A stretch of 60,474 nucleotides of DNA, taken from assembly GCF_002482975.1 (NCBI RefSeq), contig NZ_DLHA01000034.1:1-60474 (forward strand), read 5' to 3'. The translations under genes and the position numbers were made by a program. How positions within the stretch are numbered: position 1 is the stretch's first letter; each line of letters opens with the position of its first letter. A model generated the notes under the pieces. It ran no database searches and had not been told where the DNA came from. It saw only the letters and a list, made by a program, of their open reading frames with translations. Shown piece by piece: positions 17,510 through 27,800 of the stretch. The DNA is from Flavobacterium sp. UBA7680 (GTDB taxonomy: Bacteria; Bacteroidota; Bacteroidia; Flavobacteriales; Flavobacteriaceae).

Positions 17510-18937
17510 ATGACAGAAACAACTATACAAAAAAGTTTTTTTTCTAAATTTTTTACCACTTTAAAACAAGCCTTAAAAGGCGACGAATCATTTGATTATA
17601 CTGCCGGAAGTATAAAGAAAGCCGTAATTCTATTAGCCATTCCGATGGTTTTAGAAATGATGATGGAATCGGTTTTTGCCTTAGTCGATTTATATTTTGT
17701 TGGACATTTGGAGCATAGCAGTTTTGCGATTCAAACCGTTGGTTTGACCGAATCTGTGTTGACTATTATATATTCTCTTGCAATAGGAATGAGCATGGCC
17801 GCAACAGCAGTTGTAGCAAGACGTATTGGAGAAAAAGATCCGGTCGCTGCCGCAAAAGCCGGAATGCAGGCCATAATTGTAGCATTTGCCGTTAACGCTG
17901 CCTTGAGTATTTTGGGAGTTATTTATGCCAAAGATATTCTGCTTTTGATGGGCGCTTCTGTTGATGCTGCCGAACATGGTTTCAGATTTACGCAGATTAT
18001 GATGGGCTCAAGTTTATGCATTATGCTTTTATTCTTGATTAACGGAATTTTCCGCGGAGCAGGAAATGCAGCAATTGCAATGAAAAGTCTTTGGATTGCC
18101 AACATTTGCAATATTATTTTATGTCCGATATTAATTAACGGTCTTGGACCAATTCCTGCCTTTGGCTTAGTTGGAGCTGCCTTGGCAACAACTTTAGGAA
18201 GAAGCATTGGAGTTTTATATCAGGTTTATCATTTGTTCTCTGGAAACGGAATTTTAAAAATTAAAATAGCCTATTTCGCTCCAGATTTTAAACAAATAAA
18301 AGCTTTGGTTAAAATAGCTGCACCGGGAATTTTACAATTCGTAATTGCATCATGCAGCTGGATTTTCTTAGCACAATTAGTCGCAACAACTGGTGGAGAC
18401 CACGGTTCTGCAGGATATCAAACGGCACTTAGAATTATGATGTTTTTTATTCTTCCGGCTTGGGGATTGAGTAATGCTGCGGCAACTTTGGTTGGACAGA
18501 ATTTAGGAGCAAAACAAATTGAACGTGCCGAAAAATCGGTTTATACAACAGCAAGATATAACGTAATTTTCATGGCCACAATTATGATTATTACTTTAGG
18601 CTTTGGCCAATATATTATTTCATTTTTCACCAATGACGAAATGGTTAAAACCATTGCGGTCGAAGCGCTGCAAATTATGAGCATCGGATTTATCTTTTAC
18701 GGAATAGGAATGGTTTTGATCAATACTTTCAACGGAGCAGGAGATACCTGGACACCAACCGGAATTAATTTCTTCGGGTTTTGGCTGTTTCAAATTCCGC
18801 TTGCTTTTGTATTAGCCAAACATTTCAATATGGGACCAACTGGAGTTTTTATCGCAATTCCCGTTGCCGAAACCGCTATAACTTTAGCCGGAATCTTTTT
18901 CTATAAAAGAGGAAAGTGGAAAAGAGTTCAAGTGTAA
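17510..18937 (+). CDS. MATE family efflux transporter
   Basis: 475 aa with about 12 membrane helices in two similar halves, each opening with a pattern like 'IPMVLEMMMESVFALVDLYF' and 'GHLEHSSFAI'. MATE proteins export cationic drugs or metabolites using Na+ or H+ gradients; the substrate cannot be predicted. It has its own 170-base upstream region with a TATATTTA element near 17370 that resembles a -7 box. A short antitoxin-like frame starts nine bases after its stop. Confidence 0.93.
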   Translation: MTETTIQKSFFSKFFTTLKQALKGDESFDYTAGSIKKAVILLAIPMVLEMMMESVFALVDLYFVGHLEHSSFAIQTVGLTESVLTIIYSLAIGMSMAATAVVARRIGEKDPVAAAKAGMQAIIVAFAVNAALSILGVIYAKDILLLMGASVDAAEHGFRFTQIMMGSSLCIMLLFLINGIFRGAGNAAIAMKSLWIANICNIILCPILINGLGPIPAFGLVGAALATTLGRSIGVLYQVYHLFSGNGILKIKIAYFAPDFKQIKALVKIAAPGILQFVIASCSWIFLAQLVATTGGDHGSAGYQTALRIMMFFILPAWGLSNAAATLVGQNLGAKQIERAEKSVYTTARYNVIFMATIMIITLGFGQYIISFFTNDEMVKTIAVEALQIMSIGFIFYGIGMVLINTFNGAGDTWTPTGINFFGFWLFQIPLAFVLAKHFNMGPTGVFIAIPVAETAITLAGIFFYKRGKWKRVQV

Positions 18938-18945
18938 TTAATAAG

Positions 18946-19116
18946 ATGTTATTATATATGGAAAGCGATTTACATAAAGAACAACAAACATCGGAGATAG
19001 ATGTAGAGACACAGTATTTATTATCATCTAAGAAGAATAGAGAAAGGCTTTTAGAGTCGATTGAACAAATGAAAAAGGAAATCTTGAATTTCATTTCTAT
19101 GATGAAAATAATTTAG
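18946..19116 (+). pseudogene. Short YefM/Phd-type antitoxin-like remnant
   Basis: About 56 codons from ATG 18946 (18958 is also possible). The segment 'VETQYLLSSKKNRERLLESI' followed by EQMKKE closely matches the C-terminal half of YefM/Phd-type antitoxins, whose E. coli pattern is ETAYLLRSPANARRLMDSI. The normal N-terminal DNA-binding half is missing, and what precedes (MLLYMESDLHKEQQ) does not resemble it. No toxin gene follows; a terminator does. Most likely a decayed antitoxin, though a short functional protein cannot be excluded. Confidence 0.5.
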
Positions 19117-19155
19117 AATAATTTTTTTAATATTAAAATTAGAATATGAGTATAA

Positions 19156-19186
19156 AAAAAGACCTTCAAATAGAAGGTCTTTTTTG
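19156..19186. terminator. Bidirectional terminator between MATE region and dusB
   Basis: Perfect stem AAAAAGACCTTC / GAAGGTCTTTTT with an AAATA loop and T or A tracts on both sides. It can serve both the forward MATE transcript and the reverse dusB transcript. Confidence 0.85.
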
Positions 19187-19196
19187 TATATCAGTT

Positions 19197-19225
19197 CTTT
19201 GTCAAAGTTTTAAACTTTGACAAAG
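19197..19225. repeat. Palindromic repeat, copy 1
   Basis: CTTTGTCAAAG TTTTAAA CTTTGACAAAG, a perfect 11-bp stem. The identical 29-base element recurs at 37115-37143, so this is a dispersed palindromic repeat. It lies just beyond the dusB 3' end. Confidence 0.9.
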
Positions 19226-19233
19226 ATTATATT

Positions 19234-20232
19234 TTAAACAAACTCATATCCAGCATAAACCTGTTCGATTTCTTTCATAATCGCAAACAAATCTTCTGGA
19301 GCATCAGTTGTAACTAATTTTTGTTTGAATTCTTTAAAAGAATGAATTCCTTTAAAATAGTTCGTATAATGACGACGCATTTCTACAATTCCCAAACGCT
19401 CGCCTTTCCAGTCCATTGACCATTGCAAATGATTTCTAGCAGCTTCAACACGATCAATAACCGTTGGAGCAGGTAAATGTTCACCCGTTTTAAAATAATG
19501 CTTGATTTCATTAAAAATCCACGGATAACCAATTGCCGCACGGCCAATCATGATACCGTCAATACCGTATTCATTTTTATATTTTAATGCTTTTTCCGGA
19601 CTGTCTATATCACCGTTTCCAAAAATAGGCATTGTAATTCTTGGGTTATTTTTTACTCTTGCAATGTGTGACCAGTCAGAATGACCTTTGTACATTTGAG
19701 CGCGAGTTCTGGCATGAATTGTCAAAGCCTGAACACCAATATCCTGAAGTCTTTCGGCAACTTCATCAATATTAATAGAACTTTCGTCCCAGCCTAAACG
19801 CGTTTTTACTGTAACAGGTAAATCTGTCCCTTTGATAACGGCTTGCGTCAAACGCACCATCAAATCAACATCTTTTAAAACCCCGGCTCCAGCACCTTTA
19901 CAAACTACTTTTTTTACCGGACATCCAAAATTGATATCCACTAAATCAGGTTTTACAGTAGAAACAATTTTAGAAGACATCTCCATTGCTTCTTCATCAC
20001 CACCAAAAATCTGAATTCCAACCGGACGTTCATAATCAAAAATATCCAGCTTCATGCGGCTTTTTATAGCATCACGAATTAATCCTTCCGACGAAATAAA
20101 TTCAGAATACATCATGTCAGCGCCATGCGTTTTGCATAATCTGCGAAACGGCGGATCACTAACATCTTCCATCGGTGCGAGTAATAAAGGAAATTCGGGT
20201 AATTCTATGTTGCCAATCTTGACCATCTTCAT
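19234..20232 (-). CDS. dusB: tRNA-dihydrouridine synthase (DusB family)
   Basis: About 332 aa. Dus enzymes reduce specific uridines in tRNA to dihydrouridine with FMN and NADPH. Motifs include 'LLLAPMEDVSDPPFR' at the N-terminus, the catalytic region 'DINFGCPVKKVVCKGAGAGV' with the Cys, 'GFGDID'-like 'IFGNGDIDSPE' and 'DGIMIGRAAIGYPWIFNEIK' for FMN phosphate binding. I chose ATG 20232 (or ATG 20226, MVKIGN) as the start. A TTG at 20244 would fall inside the promoter -7 element. Confidence 0.94.
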   Translation of the reverse strand: MKMVKIGNIELPEFPLLLAPMEDVSDPPFRRLCKTHGADMMYSEFISSEGLIRDAIKSRMKLDIFDYERPVGIQIFGGDEEAMEMSSKIVSTVKPDLVDINFGCPVKKVVCKGAGAGVLKDVDLMVRLTQAVIKGTDLPVTVKTRLGWDESSINIDEVAERLQDIGVQALTIHARTRAQMYKGHSDWSHIARVKNNPRITMPIFGNGDIDSPEKALKYKNEYGIDGIMIGRAAIGYPWIFNEIKHYFKTGEHLPAPTVIDRVEAARNHLQWSMDWKGERLGIVEMRRHYTNYFKGIHSFKEFKQKLVTTDAPEDLFAIMKEIEQVYAGYEFV

Positions 20233-20241
20233 AATTTTTTG

Positions 20242-20274
20242 CAAAATTACAACATTTAGTTTAATTCACAGCAA
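20242..20274 (-). promoter_or_regulatory. Probable dusB promoter
   Basis: On the reverse strand TTG (20274-20272), a 22-base spacer and TAATTTTG (20249-20242) match the Bacteroidota TTG...TAnnTTTG pattern. The start of transcription would fall a few bases before the dusB ATG. Confidence 0.5.
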
Positions 20275-20297
20275 AACATTCAAGAAGCTGAAAATAA

Positions 20298-20378
20298 ACC
20301 ACATAAGTGATATAAGTTCATTTAAAAGATTGCGCAGAACAACACTTTAATTAAATGAACTTATATCACTTATATGGT
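20298..20378. repeat. 28-bp inverted repeat (large hairpin)
   Basis: Left arm 20298-20325 and right arm 20351-20378 are inverted copies with one mismatch (core ATAAGTGATATAAGTTCATT), separated by a 25-base loop. It lies between the end of the acyl-adenylating gene and the dusB promoter and has no T-tract. Confidence 0.88.
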
Positions 20379-20386
20379 AAAAAATT

Positions 20387-21685
20387 TTATACAGTAGTTT
20401 TTCGGTAATCAAAAAAACGAATTGGTTTACGGCTCATCGGATTAAAAACCATTGGATTTAAAGTTTCTTTTGAAGCAAATTCTATTTTTGGCGTTACTCT
20501 CAATTTTGCTCTAAAGTGATCTTTAATTTCCTGCAGAAATTCTGGAGTTTGATTTTTAACGGCAATTTTTATCACGATTTCATCAGTGCCTAAATCGTTT
20601 GTAGAGATTTCAATGATATGATTTTCGATATTGTCAAATCCGCTTAAAACATCGTTCATCGCTGGCGGATACAAAGTTGTTCCTTTATATTTAATCATTT
20701 GCTTTTTACGGCCCAAAACAGGACCAACACGCAAAGTATTCCTTCCGCAGGCGCAAGGTTCGTTATGAAGCTGTACAATATCTCCGGTTTTAAAACGTAA
20801 TAACGGCATTGCTTCAATTCCTAAAGTAGTAAAAGTAAGTTCACCCGTTTCTCCGTCTTTAACAGGTAAATTATTTTCGTCCAAAACTTCAACGATGATT
20901 AATTCCGGATGATGATGTCCACCATTTCCGTGTTCACATTCTGTAAAAGCCGTGCTCATTTCGGTAGAAGCATAAGTCGAAAACAACTTAATATTCCATT
21001 TATCCGTGATTTTTTTAGACAAAGTATTCATCGAAAAATCCTGATCTCGCAAAGATTCTCCAATGCAAATTGCCCCTTTTATGCTTGAATTATTATAATC
21101 GATTCCGTGAATTTCGGCATATTCAATTAACTTCAATAAAAAAGAAGGAACGGTAATTAAATAACTCGGATTGTATTTTAAAATCGAATCCCATTGCATT
21201 TCCGGAATTCCGGCGCCAACACGAATTACGCCGACTTTCAATTTTCGAAGACCTAGAAAATAAGCCAGACCAGCCATAAATTTTCTGTCAATTGTTGTCA
21301 TTAATTGAACAACATCACCTTCAGCAATTCCGGCGCAGGCAAACGAGATGGCTTCATTATAAGCCAAACGATCTAAATCAGAATCGGTTAAACCAAAAGT
21401 TACGGGATCGCCTAAAGTTCCTGAAGTCGAAGCGTAGTCGATAATTTTATTTTGCGGAACACATACAAAATCATCATTATATTGCTGTAAATCTTCTTTT
21501 GTAGTAACAGGTAAATGCTGTAAATCTTCTAAAGTTTTAATTTTTGAGATATCAATATTTTGTCCGGCAAAAAGTCTTTTATAAAAAGGAGAATTTTGAC
21601 TGATATATTGTAAAAGTTCAGATAGTTTTTTTTCTTGAAAAATTTTAATTTCTTCTAAAGAATCTTTTTCTATTGCTGGAATCAT
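20387..21685 (-). CDS. Acyl-adenylating enzyme (phenylacetate-CoA ligase-like)
   Basis: 432 aa of the PaaK/F390-synthetase branch of the ANL superfamily. It has the Ser/Thr/Gly loop 'YASTSGTLGDPVTFG' (about 85-99), the ATP motif 'STYASTEMSTAF' and 'RFKTGDIVQL' with the ribose-binding Asp. It also has a Cys pair (CACG) typical of this branch, followed by a small C-terminal domain. In the pigment cluster it is the best candidate to activate 4-coumarate as adenylate and load it on an ACP or CoA. That step is inferred from context. It overlaps the upstream gene by four bases (ATGA) and is the last gene of the cluster. Confidence 0.88.
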   Translation of the reverse strand: MIPAIEKDSLEEIKIFQEKKLSELLQYISQNSPFYKRLFAGQNIDISKIKTLEDLQHLPVTTKEDLQQYNDDFVCVPQNKIIDYASTSGTLGDPVTFGLTDSDLDRLAYNEAISFACAGIAEGDVVQLMTTIDRKFMAGLAYFLGLRKLKVGVIRVGAGIPEMQWDSILKYNPSYLITVPSFLLKLIEYAEIHGIDYNNSSIKGAICIGESLRDQDFSMNTLSKKITDKWNIKLFSTYASTEMSTAFTECEHGNGGHHHPELIIVEVLDENNLPVKDGETGELTFTTLGIEAMPLLRFKTGDIVQLHNEPCACGRNTLRVGPVLGRKKQMIKYKGTTLYPPAMNDVLSGFDNIENHIIEISTNDLGTDEIVIKIAVKNQTPEFLQEIKDHFRAKLRVTPKIEFASKETLNPMVFNPMSRKPIRFFDYRKTTV

Positions 21686-23349
21686 TTTAATTTTCTTTTG
21701 ATTTTTTTTAAATATTTTTCAATTTTTTCTTTTTCAGGCAGTGTTGTAATTTCTTTGGTCAAAGCTTTTTCAAAATTAAGTTTTGCCTGCTGAAAATCTT
21801 TTATTTGGTAAAAGTACAATCCTGCCTTATAATATACAACCCAATAATCAGGGTTTAATGATTGATAGTTTTGAATGAATTCTGGAGAAATCGTTTCCTT
21901 ATTTTCAAGAAACGAATCTATTTTATGATCTTCAACTTTGAATTTTTTATAATTGCGGAAAGCGGCAGTTTCTAAAAACGGATCTTTGGCAATATTTAAA
22001 TTTTCTTTTTGAAAAGAATTTAAGGAATCATTTTTTCTTTCGCCAAAAACAGAATTCAAATCGTAACAAACAAATTCGCCCAATTGATACGGATTTGCCG
22101 AAACCCAAACTAATTTTTCTTTCGGTTTAAAAATAATTCCGTGATGCGCCATTAATTGGTTCAAAGCTTTCTCGGAACCGTAACCAAGCGGAATATTTTT
22201 CAAACCGTTTTTATTTCGAAGAATTTCCGAAGCAATTTCCGGATTTACTTTTGGATTTTCTGCCAGAAGTTCCTGCATTCTTTCAAAGCGATATTCAGAA
22301 TGACTGTTTATAATTTGTTTCTGATTTCGTTTATCATTTTTAAATTCATCACCCTGAAAATGATTCGAACATATTAACTGATCGGTGTTTGGAACATCGT
22401 AAACGTCCATTTTTGTAGGTGAAACTTCAATCAAAATGGCTTTGTTGTCGTTTGCGCTTCCTACCATTATTGATTCAGAAACAAAAACTTTTCTCTTTTT
22501 TGCAATCGAAATGGCTTCGTCTATATTTTTGGCGTGCTGCAAAATTTCGCGTGTCAAAATGGAAATTGGCGTTTTTGCAATTAGCGGAATTTTAGATTTT
22601 GAAGCATTAATCGTCACTGTTAAACCTTCCTGATTCATTCCAGAAACAGCACCAATCATTCCCGGCCAGGTAACCATCATAAATTTATAACCTGCTTTCG
22701 GATTGATGAACGCCACGATTTTATTTTCCGCGAAAGCGTCATTTACATAAAAATCAAAATTGCGTCCGAGGATTAAATTTCCATCTTCCGTTTTTTCATT
22801 CCACGCCGCAAAAGAGGAACAGCCAACCAAAGCCAAATCTTGTAAAGCGTGGCCAATATCGTGCGCCGCATGAAGGTATAAACCACGCTGATATTTAGGG
22901 GCAATGTTATTTAATTCATCCGAAGTGTATTCAGAAACGCCATAAATTTCCGTTTGATATTCTTCAGGAACATTCAAATATAATTTTCGATTGTACCATC
23001 TTAAAAACTGGCGGAGTATTTTTTGCTGAAAAGCAGACGGAATAAAATCTTTTACTTTAGAGAAAAAAATTTGCTGCTGATTTTTTAAAAGAGAATCAGT
23101 TAAAGCTCCGGTGTTTAAACCAATTTCCAGCGGATCGCCTTCGGCGTATAATTCCCAAATGCCTTGTTTATTTTTTAAAAGAGAATTTTTTCCCGAGATA
23201 AATACTGAATCTGATTTTTTTACAACAATTGGTTTCGATGCATTATAAGCTGAAAGATCAGGTTTATGATGCATTGATTTTGATGTTCCGCAAGAAATAA
23301 AGAACATTAAAAAACCGATAAAGAAGAAAAGTAAAATTCGGTTTTTCAT
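21682..23349 (-). CDS. C45-family acyltransferase/hydrolase lipoprotein
   Basis: 555 aa. A lipobox (FISCG, Cys at 20) predicts a lipoprotein. The central region resembles the C45/acyl-CoA:6-aminopenicillanic acid acyltransferase family of Ntn hydrolases. 'LALVGCSSFAAWN' carries the candidate nucleophile Cys177 and is followed by 'LILGRNFDFYVND' with the conserved R-x-x-D pattern. The C-terminus (about 500-555) is a TPR-like helical hairpin. Such enzymes self-cleave before Cys or transfer acyl groups through it. In flexirubins the resorcinol ring is esterified to the aryl polyene, so an acyl-transfer role outside the inner membrane is plausible but unproven. Confidence 0.82.
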   Translation of the reverse strand: MKNRILLFFFIGFLMFFISCGTSKSMHHKPDLSAYNASKPIVVKKSDSVFISGKNSLLKNKQGIWELYAEGDPLEIGLNTGALTDSLLKNQQQIFFSKVKDFIPSAFQQKILRQFLRWYNRKLYLNVPEEYQTEIYGVSEYTSDELNNIAPKYQRGLYLHAAHDIGHALQDLALVGCSSFAAWNEKTEDGNLILGRNFDFYVNDAFAENKIVAFINPKAGYKFMMVTWPGMIGAVSGMNQEGLTVTINASKSKIPLIAKTPISILTREILQHAKNIDEAISIAKKRKVFVSESIMVGSANDNKAILIEVSPTKMDVYDVPNTDQLICSNHFQGDEFKNDKRNQKQIINSHSEYRFERMQELLAENPKVNPEIASEILRNKNGLKNIPLGYGSEKALNQLMAHHGIIFKPKEKLVWVSANPYQLGEFVCYDLNSVFGERKNDSLNSFQKENLNIAKDPFLETAAFRNYKKFKVEDHKIDSFLENKETISPEFIQNYQSLNPDYWVVYYKAGLYFYQIKDFQQAKLNFEKALTKEITTLPEKEKIEKYLKKIKRKLK

Positions 23350-23354
23350 GATTT

Positions 23355-24872
23355 CTATTCAGATTCGGAGTTGATTTTCGTAACTAAATATTCTTTGCCT
23401 ACAATTTCAGAACAGGTCGAAACGGCACCAATCGTAACGCCCAAAACGCCGTGCATATTGATACTTTGACCTGTAAGATATAAATTATCCAATTTGGTTT
23501 TTGCCGGAATCAGCGTTTTCATCGGATTGTTGGAATCTTTAACATACCCGTACATATTTCCGTTGTAACCGCCAATATAATCGCGATAAGAAAGCGGAGT
23601 AGAAGTATGAATTGATTTTATACAATCCCTTATTCCCGGAAATTTAATTTCAATCTCAGCTAAAAATTTAGCTGTTTTTCGCGATTTAAATTCCTCATAA
23701 CTTTCACCGCGATCGCTTTCTTCGGCTGTTGTATTAAAAGTGTCAATCCAGGGCGTAACATCTTCATATTTCATGTAGGTTATAAACGTCATTCCTTCCG
23801 CCCAGATTTCCTCTTTTTTTGAAGCGTTCATCGAAGCCATAAAACCTTTTGGCCACGAATCTTCATCATATTCATGTGCCGTCCAGACTTCGCTGCTTTT
23901 CTTAAAATGATAGAAATTATGATTGATATATTTAAAAGTGTGAGGCTTAAAAACGATATATAAACTAAAGGCAGAAATTACGCCTTCCAAACTTTGAACA
24001 CGATTAACAAAAGCTTTTCTAAAGTTTTCTTCGCCCGCCATTTTTAGCGTTGTTTTCGGTTCAATATTCGAAATAAACATTGAGCCAAAAACTTTCATTC
24101 CATCTTTTAATTCAACAAAATCGACTTTATTATCTTCAACATTAAAGCGCGTAACTTCTTTGTATTTATAAAATTCGCCGCCGTATTTTTTAAGTTGCTT
24201 TAAAAGCTGTTTTGTAATCTGACTTCCGCCGTTAATGCATCGCCACGAACTTTGAATATAAGAGTTGACAGAAAGCGCATGAACGTAAAAAGGCGATTTA
24301 TCAGGAATGCCCGCATACAGAAAATTAGAACCAGCAAGAACTGCTTTTAGTTTTTCATTTTGTGTACATTCTTCAATCGTTTCTTTTGCATTTAATGCCA
24401 GAATTTCGTTGTCGTATTTCCCTTCCCAGTTTAAATTATAAAGCGGAAAAGCATCACAAATGGTTTGAAGCTTTTCGCAGTATTTTTCAATATTTGCTTT
24501 TTCTTCAGGGAAAAAAGCAGTTAGTTGATCCGCAAAATTTTCATAACCCTGCGCATGTGGATATTCGTTTTGATCGTCTTCAAACGAAATCATATCGTAA
24601 CAATTCTCATCTAATTTTTTTAAATTGAGATGATCAATAATGCCAATATATTTAAAATATTTATACAAATTTTGACCTTCGGCTAAACCTCCGATATAAT
24701 GAATTCCGGTATCAAAAATAGTTTTATCGCGAACAAAAGTCTGCAGATTCCCGCCGTATTGATTGTTCTTTTCGAGCACACAAACGCTGTAGCCTTCTTT
24801 AGCCAAAATTATAGACGAAACCAATCCGCCTAAACCGCTGCCAACAATTACTACATCGTATTGCTCTTTCAT
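23355..24872 (-). CDS. FAD-dependent phytoene-desaturase-like oxidoreductase
   Basis: 505 aa. The N-terminus has the dinucleotide-binding motif 'VVIVGSGLGGLVSSIILAKE' followed by E-K-N-x-x-x-G-G, typical of CrtI-like and retinol-saturase-like flavoproteins. The C-terminal 'LYLTGQSINMHGVLGVTIGA' closes the FAD site. It could desaturate, saturate or isomerise the polyene or oxidise the resorcinol alkyl chain; the sequence does not decide. It overlaps the MMPL gene by four bases (ATGA), so the two are translationally coupled. Confidence 0.9.
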   Translation of the reverse strand: MKEQYDVVIVGSGLGGLVSSIILAKEGYSVCVLEKNNQYGGNLQTFVRDKTIFDTGIHYIGGLAEGQNLYKYFKYIGIIDHLNLKKLDENCYDMISFEDDQNEYPHAQGYENFADQLTAFFPEEKANIEKYCEKLQTICDAFPLYNLNWEGKYDNEILALNAKETIEECTQNEKLKAVLAGSNFLYAGIPDKSPFYVHALSVNSYIQSSWRCINGGSQITKQLLKQLKKYGGEFYKYKEVTRFNVEDNKVDFVELKDGMKVFGSMFISNIEPKTTLKMAGEENFRKAFVNRVQSLEGVISAFSLYIVFKPHTFKYINHNFYHFKKSSEVWTAHEYDEDSWPKGFMASMNASKKEEIWAEGMTFITYMKYEDVTPWIDTFNTTAEESDRGESYEEFKSRKTAKFLAEIEIKFPGIRDCIKSIHTSTPLSYRDYIGGYNGNMYGYVKDSNNPMKTLIPAKTKLDNLYLTGQSINMHGVLGVTIGAVSTCSEIVGKEYLVTKINSESE

Positions 24873-27800
24873 TGCTTTTTATTTAATACAATTATCACAT
24901 TTTCTTCTGCAACAATTGCAAAACCAGAATCAACCAATTTAGTTTTTAAATTAGAAGAATTAACTAAAATTATGGAAGAAGCGGCAATCACTTTTTCAAG
25001 ATCTCCTGCATAATTTTCATCAGAAATTAAAACTATTTCATATTGATTTTCAACTACAGAATCTAGTGAATCCAGATATGATATTTTTCTCTTTTTTAGA
25101 AAATAATTTGTTTTGGCAACCAATACTTTTTCTTCATCACTTATAAAAGAAACTATTTTTCGCTGCGGTTCCTGCAATGCCAATAAAACGTCTAATTGCC
25201 CATAATCGTTCCCAAGATGCAAAATTTTAGCTTTAGGATTTATGTATTTATTTAAATTGAAATAGGTTTCCAGATTCTGTTTTAAGTCTTTTTTTACAGC
25301 ATCGCCAATTTCAATTTCTTTGTAATCGTAACTATTAACCAGCATTTTTTTGAAATAATCCGGGCCTTCTAACTGCTGACGAATTTTGCGATGTTCTGCT
25401 TTAAAAAAGGTACTTATTTGTTTTGTTCTTTCGGCATAATTATTTCCAAAAGAAGTATTTTCAGGAGTAATTCTCTCTAAAATGGTAACCGTTAAACTTC
25501 CGTCATGAATAACAAAGTCGCCTTTAGGAATTAACTCTGAAGCACCATGAATGACAACCGGAATAATATCTAATTTAAATTCTTCGGCAAGGAAAAAAGC
25601 ACCTTTATGGAATCGTTTTACAACATTATTTTCTGAACGAGTTCCTTCCGGAAAAACCATTAAAGAATAGCCTTCGTTTACTTTTTTACGTAAATGTTCA
25701 ACGCCGCCTTCTAAACCTTCAGAAACGGGATAAAAACCCGCTTTTCTAACAACGCCGCCAAAAATAGGAGAGTTGTAAACCCAGTCGCTTACCAGAAATA
25801 TAATTTTTGGGCTCAGCATTCCTATTGATAAAATATCTAAAAATGAAGAATGATTGGCAATAATAACCGCTGGTTTTTCAAACGTTTCGTTAAAATTGTT
25901 AACGACTTTTTTGCGAATAAATGGGTTAGAATATAATACCGATTTCATGTATTTTGAAACCACATATCTAAAACCTTTCATTTTTGTTTTTTTGCTAAGC
26001 GGTAAAATCGGCATTAATGTGAAACTGAAAAACGACATTAAAATTCCGCCCAAACCGTAATAGAAAAACGACATTACACCATAAAGAAAAGTGCGTAATT
26101 GAAATGGTGGATTTCCTTTTTTAGGTCTATTCGACAGAAATAATTTAAACAGAATTGGATAAAAAATGAACGTAATAATTAACGCCGCAAAAACCCCAAT
26201 TAAGGAAACAGAAGAAATAGAACGCAGCGCCGGATGTTTGGCAAAAACCATTGCGCCAATTCCTAAAATGGTTGTTATTACCGCCAGAATAATTGACGTT
26301 CTGTAAATGGCAATTTCGTTTTTTCCGTTTGTATATTCTTTCTGTAAAGCACTTGTCATGAAAATACTAAAATCGACACCGTGACCAAAAATCAATGTGC
26401 AGACAATCATGCTAAAAATATTCATTTGAATGCCAAAAATGCCCATAATTCCGGCTGTTACAATTCCCGTTAAAGCAATTGGAATACAACTTACAATCAC
26501 CAATTCAATTCTTCGGAAAAAGAAAAACAGAATTAAAATTACGGCAACAAAAGAATAATTGACAAGCGAATTAAAATCGGTTTTTAAAGTGCTGAAAAAA
26601 GTCTCGTTCATTTGCTGACGATCAATCGCAATAAGATTTTCTTTTGCAGAAGTCGATTTTACAAATTTGTCGCGTTGTTCCCGCGTAACTTTTACCAAAG
26701 TAGAAATCGTGTAAAAACCATTTTTTTCGGTTACGAATTCTTTAAGTTGCAACGCTTGAATTTTTAAATAATCTTCGGTAGAAATTGGTTTGAAATCAAA
26801 ATCAAAATGATCAAAAAACAAAGAATAAGTGCTTGGCTTAAAGCCGAGTTTTGAACCTTCTGCAATTAATTGAGATTTTAAAATTTGTTTTTTTTCTGAG
26901 TTCCAAAATGAATTCCATTTTGCGATTTTCTGTTTTTGTGCTGCCTGAGAAAGCACAATTCCGCCAACGGAACTAAAATTCAATATTTTGTCTTGCTGTT
27001 TTTCTTTGGATAAATCGGCAAAAAGCTTGCTGTTGTTTTGCAAAACTTCTTCCATGCTTTTTCCGTAAGCCGCAACATAAATGGTTTTTGAAGTTAAGCT
27101 GGTACTTTCTTCCAATTGTTTTTCGGCCGCTTTAATATCTTTCGGAACAAAATTTAACTGCGACAAATCGTTATTGAAACCAACATTGTTATACGTAAAA
27201 CAGCAAATGATAGTAATTAAAACACAAAATCCAATTAAGAATTTATTTTTGTGAAATGAAAAATGAGCCAGTTTATCGATCGCATTTTTCTTGTGTTCAA
27301 CATTGTTTTCTTTTGGTTTATACAAATGTGGAACAATCAAAAGAGAAAAAATTCCGGTTGCCATAACGATTACGGCGGCGAAAATTCCGAGATCATTCAA
27401 CGCATCAGATTTTACAAAAAGCAGACATAAAAAGGCAACGGCAGTTGTTGAGCTGCTCATAATTACTGGCATCGTAATGTCTTTGTATAACGTTTTGATG
27501 TCGCTGTTATGCTTATAATGTGTAAGAATGTGAAGCGAATAATCGATCGTAATTCCTAATAAAATAGAACCAATTCCGAGAGAAATGGCTGAGATTTGTT
27601 CTTTTACAAAATATAAAAACGCCACTGCAAATAAAGCCCCGAAAACGGTTGGAAGGAAAATGATTAACGGAATCAATATTTTTCTGTAAAACAAAATCAA
27701 AATCAGCATCAGCGTAATCATTGCGATTGTTGTCGTTAAAACAATATCGCTTTTAATTTGTTTTGCATTTGCGGCCGCAATTAATGCTGAACCAAAATAA

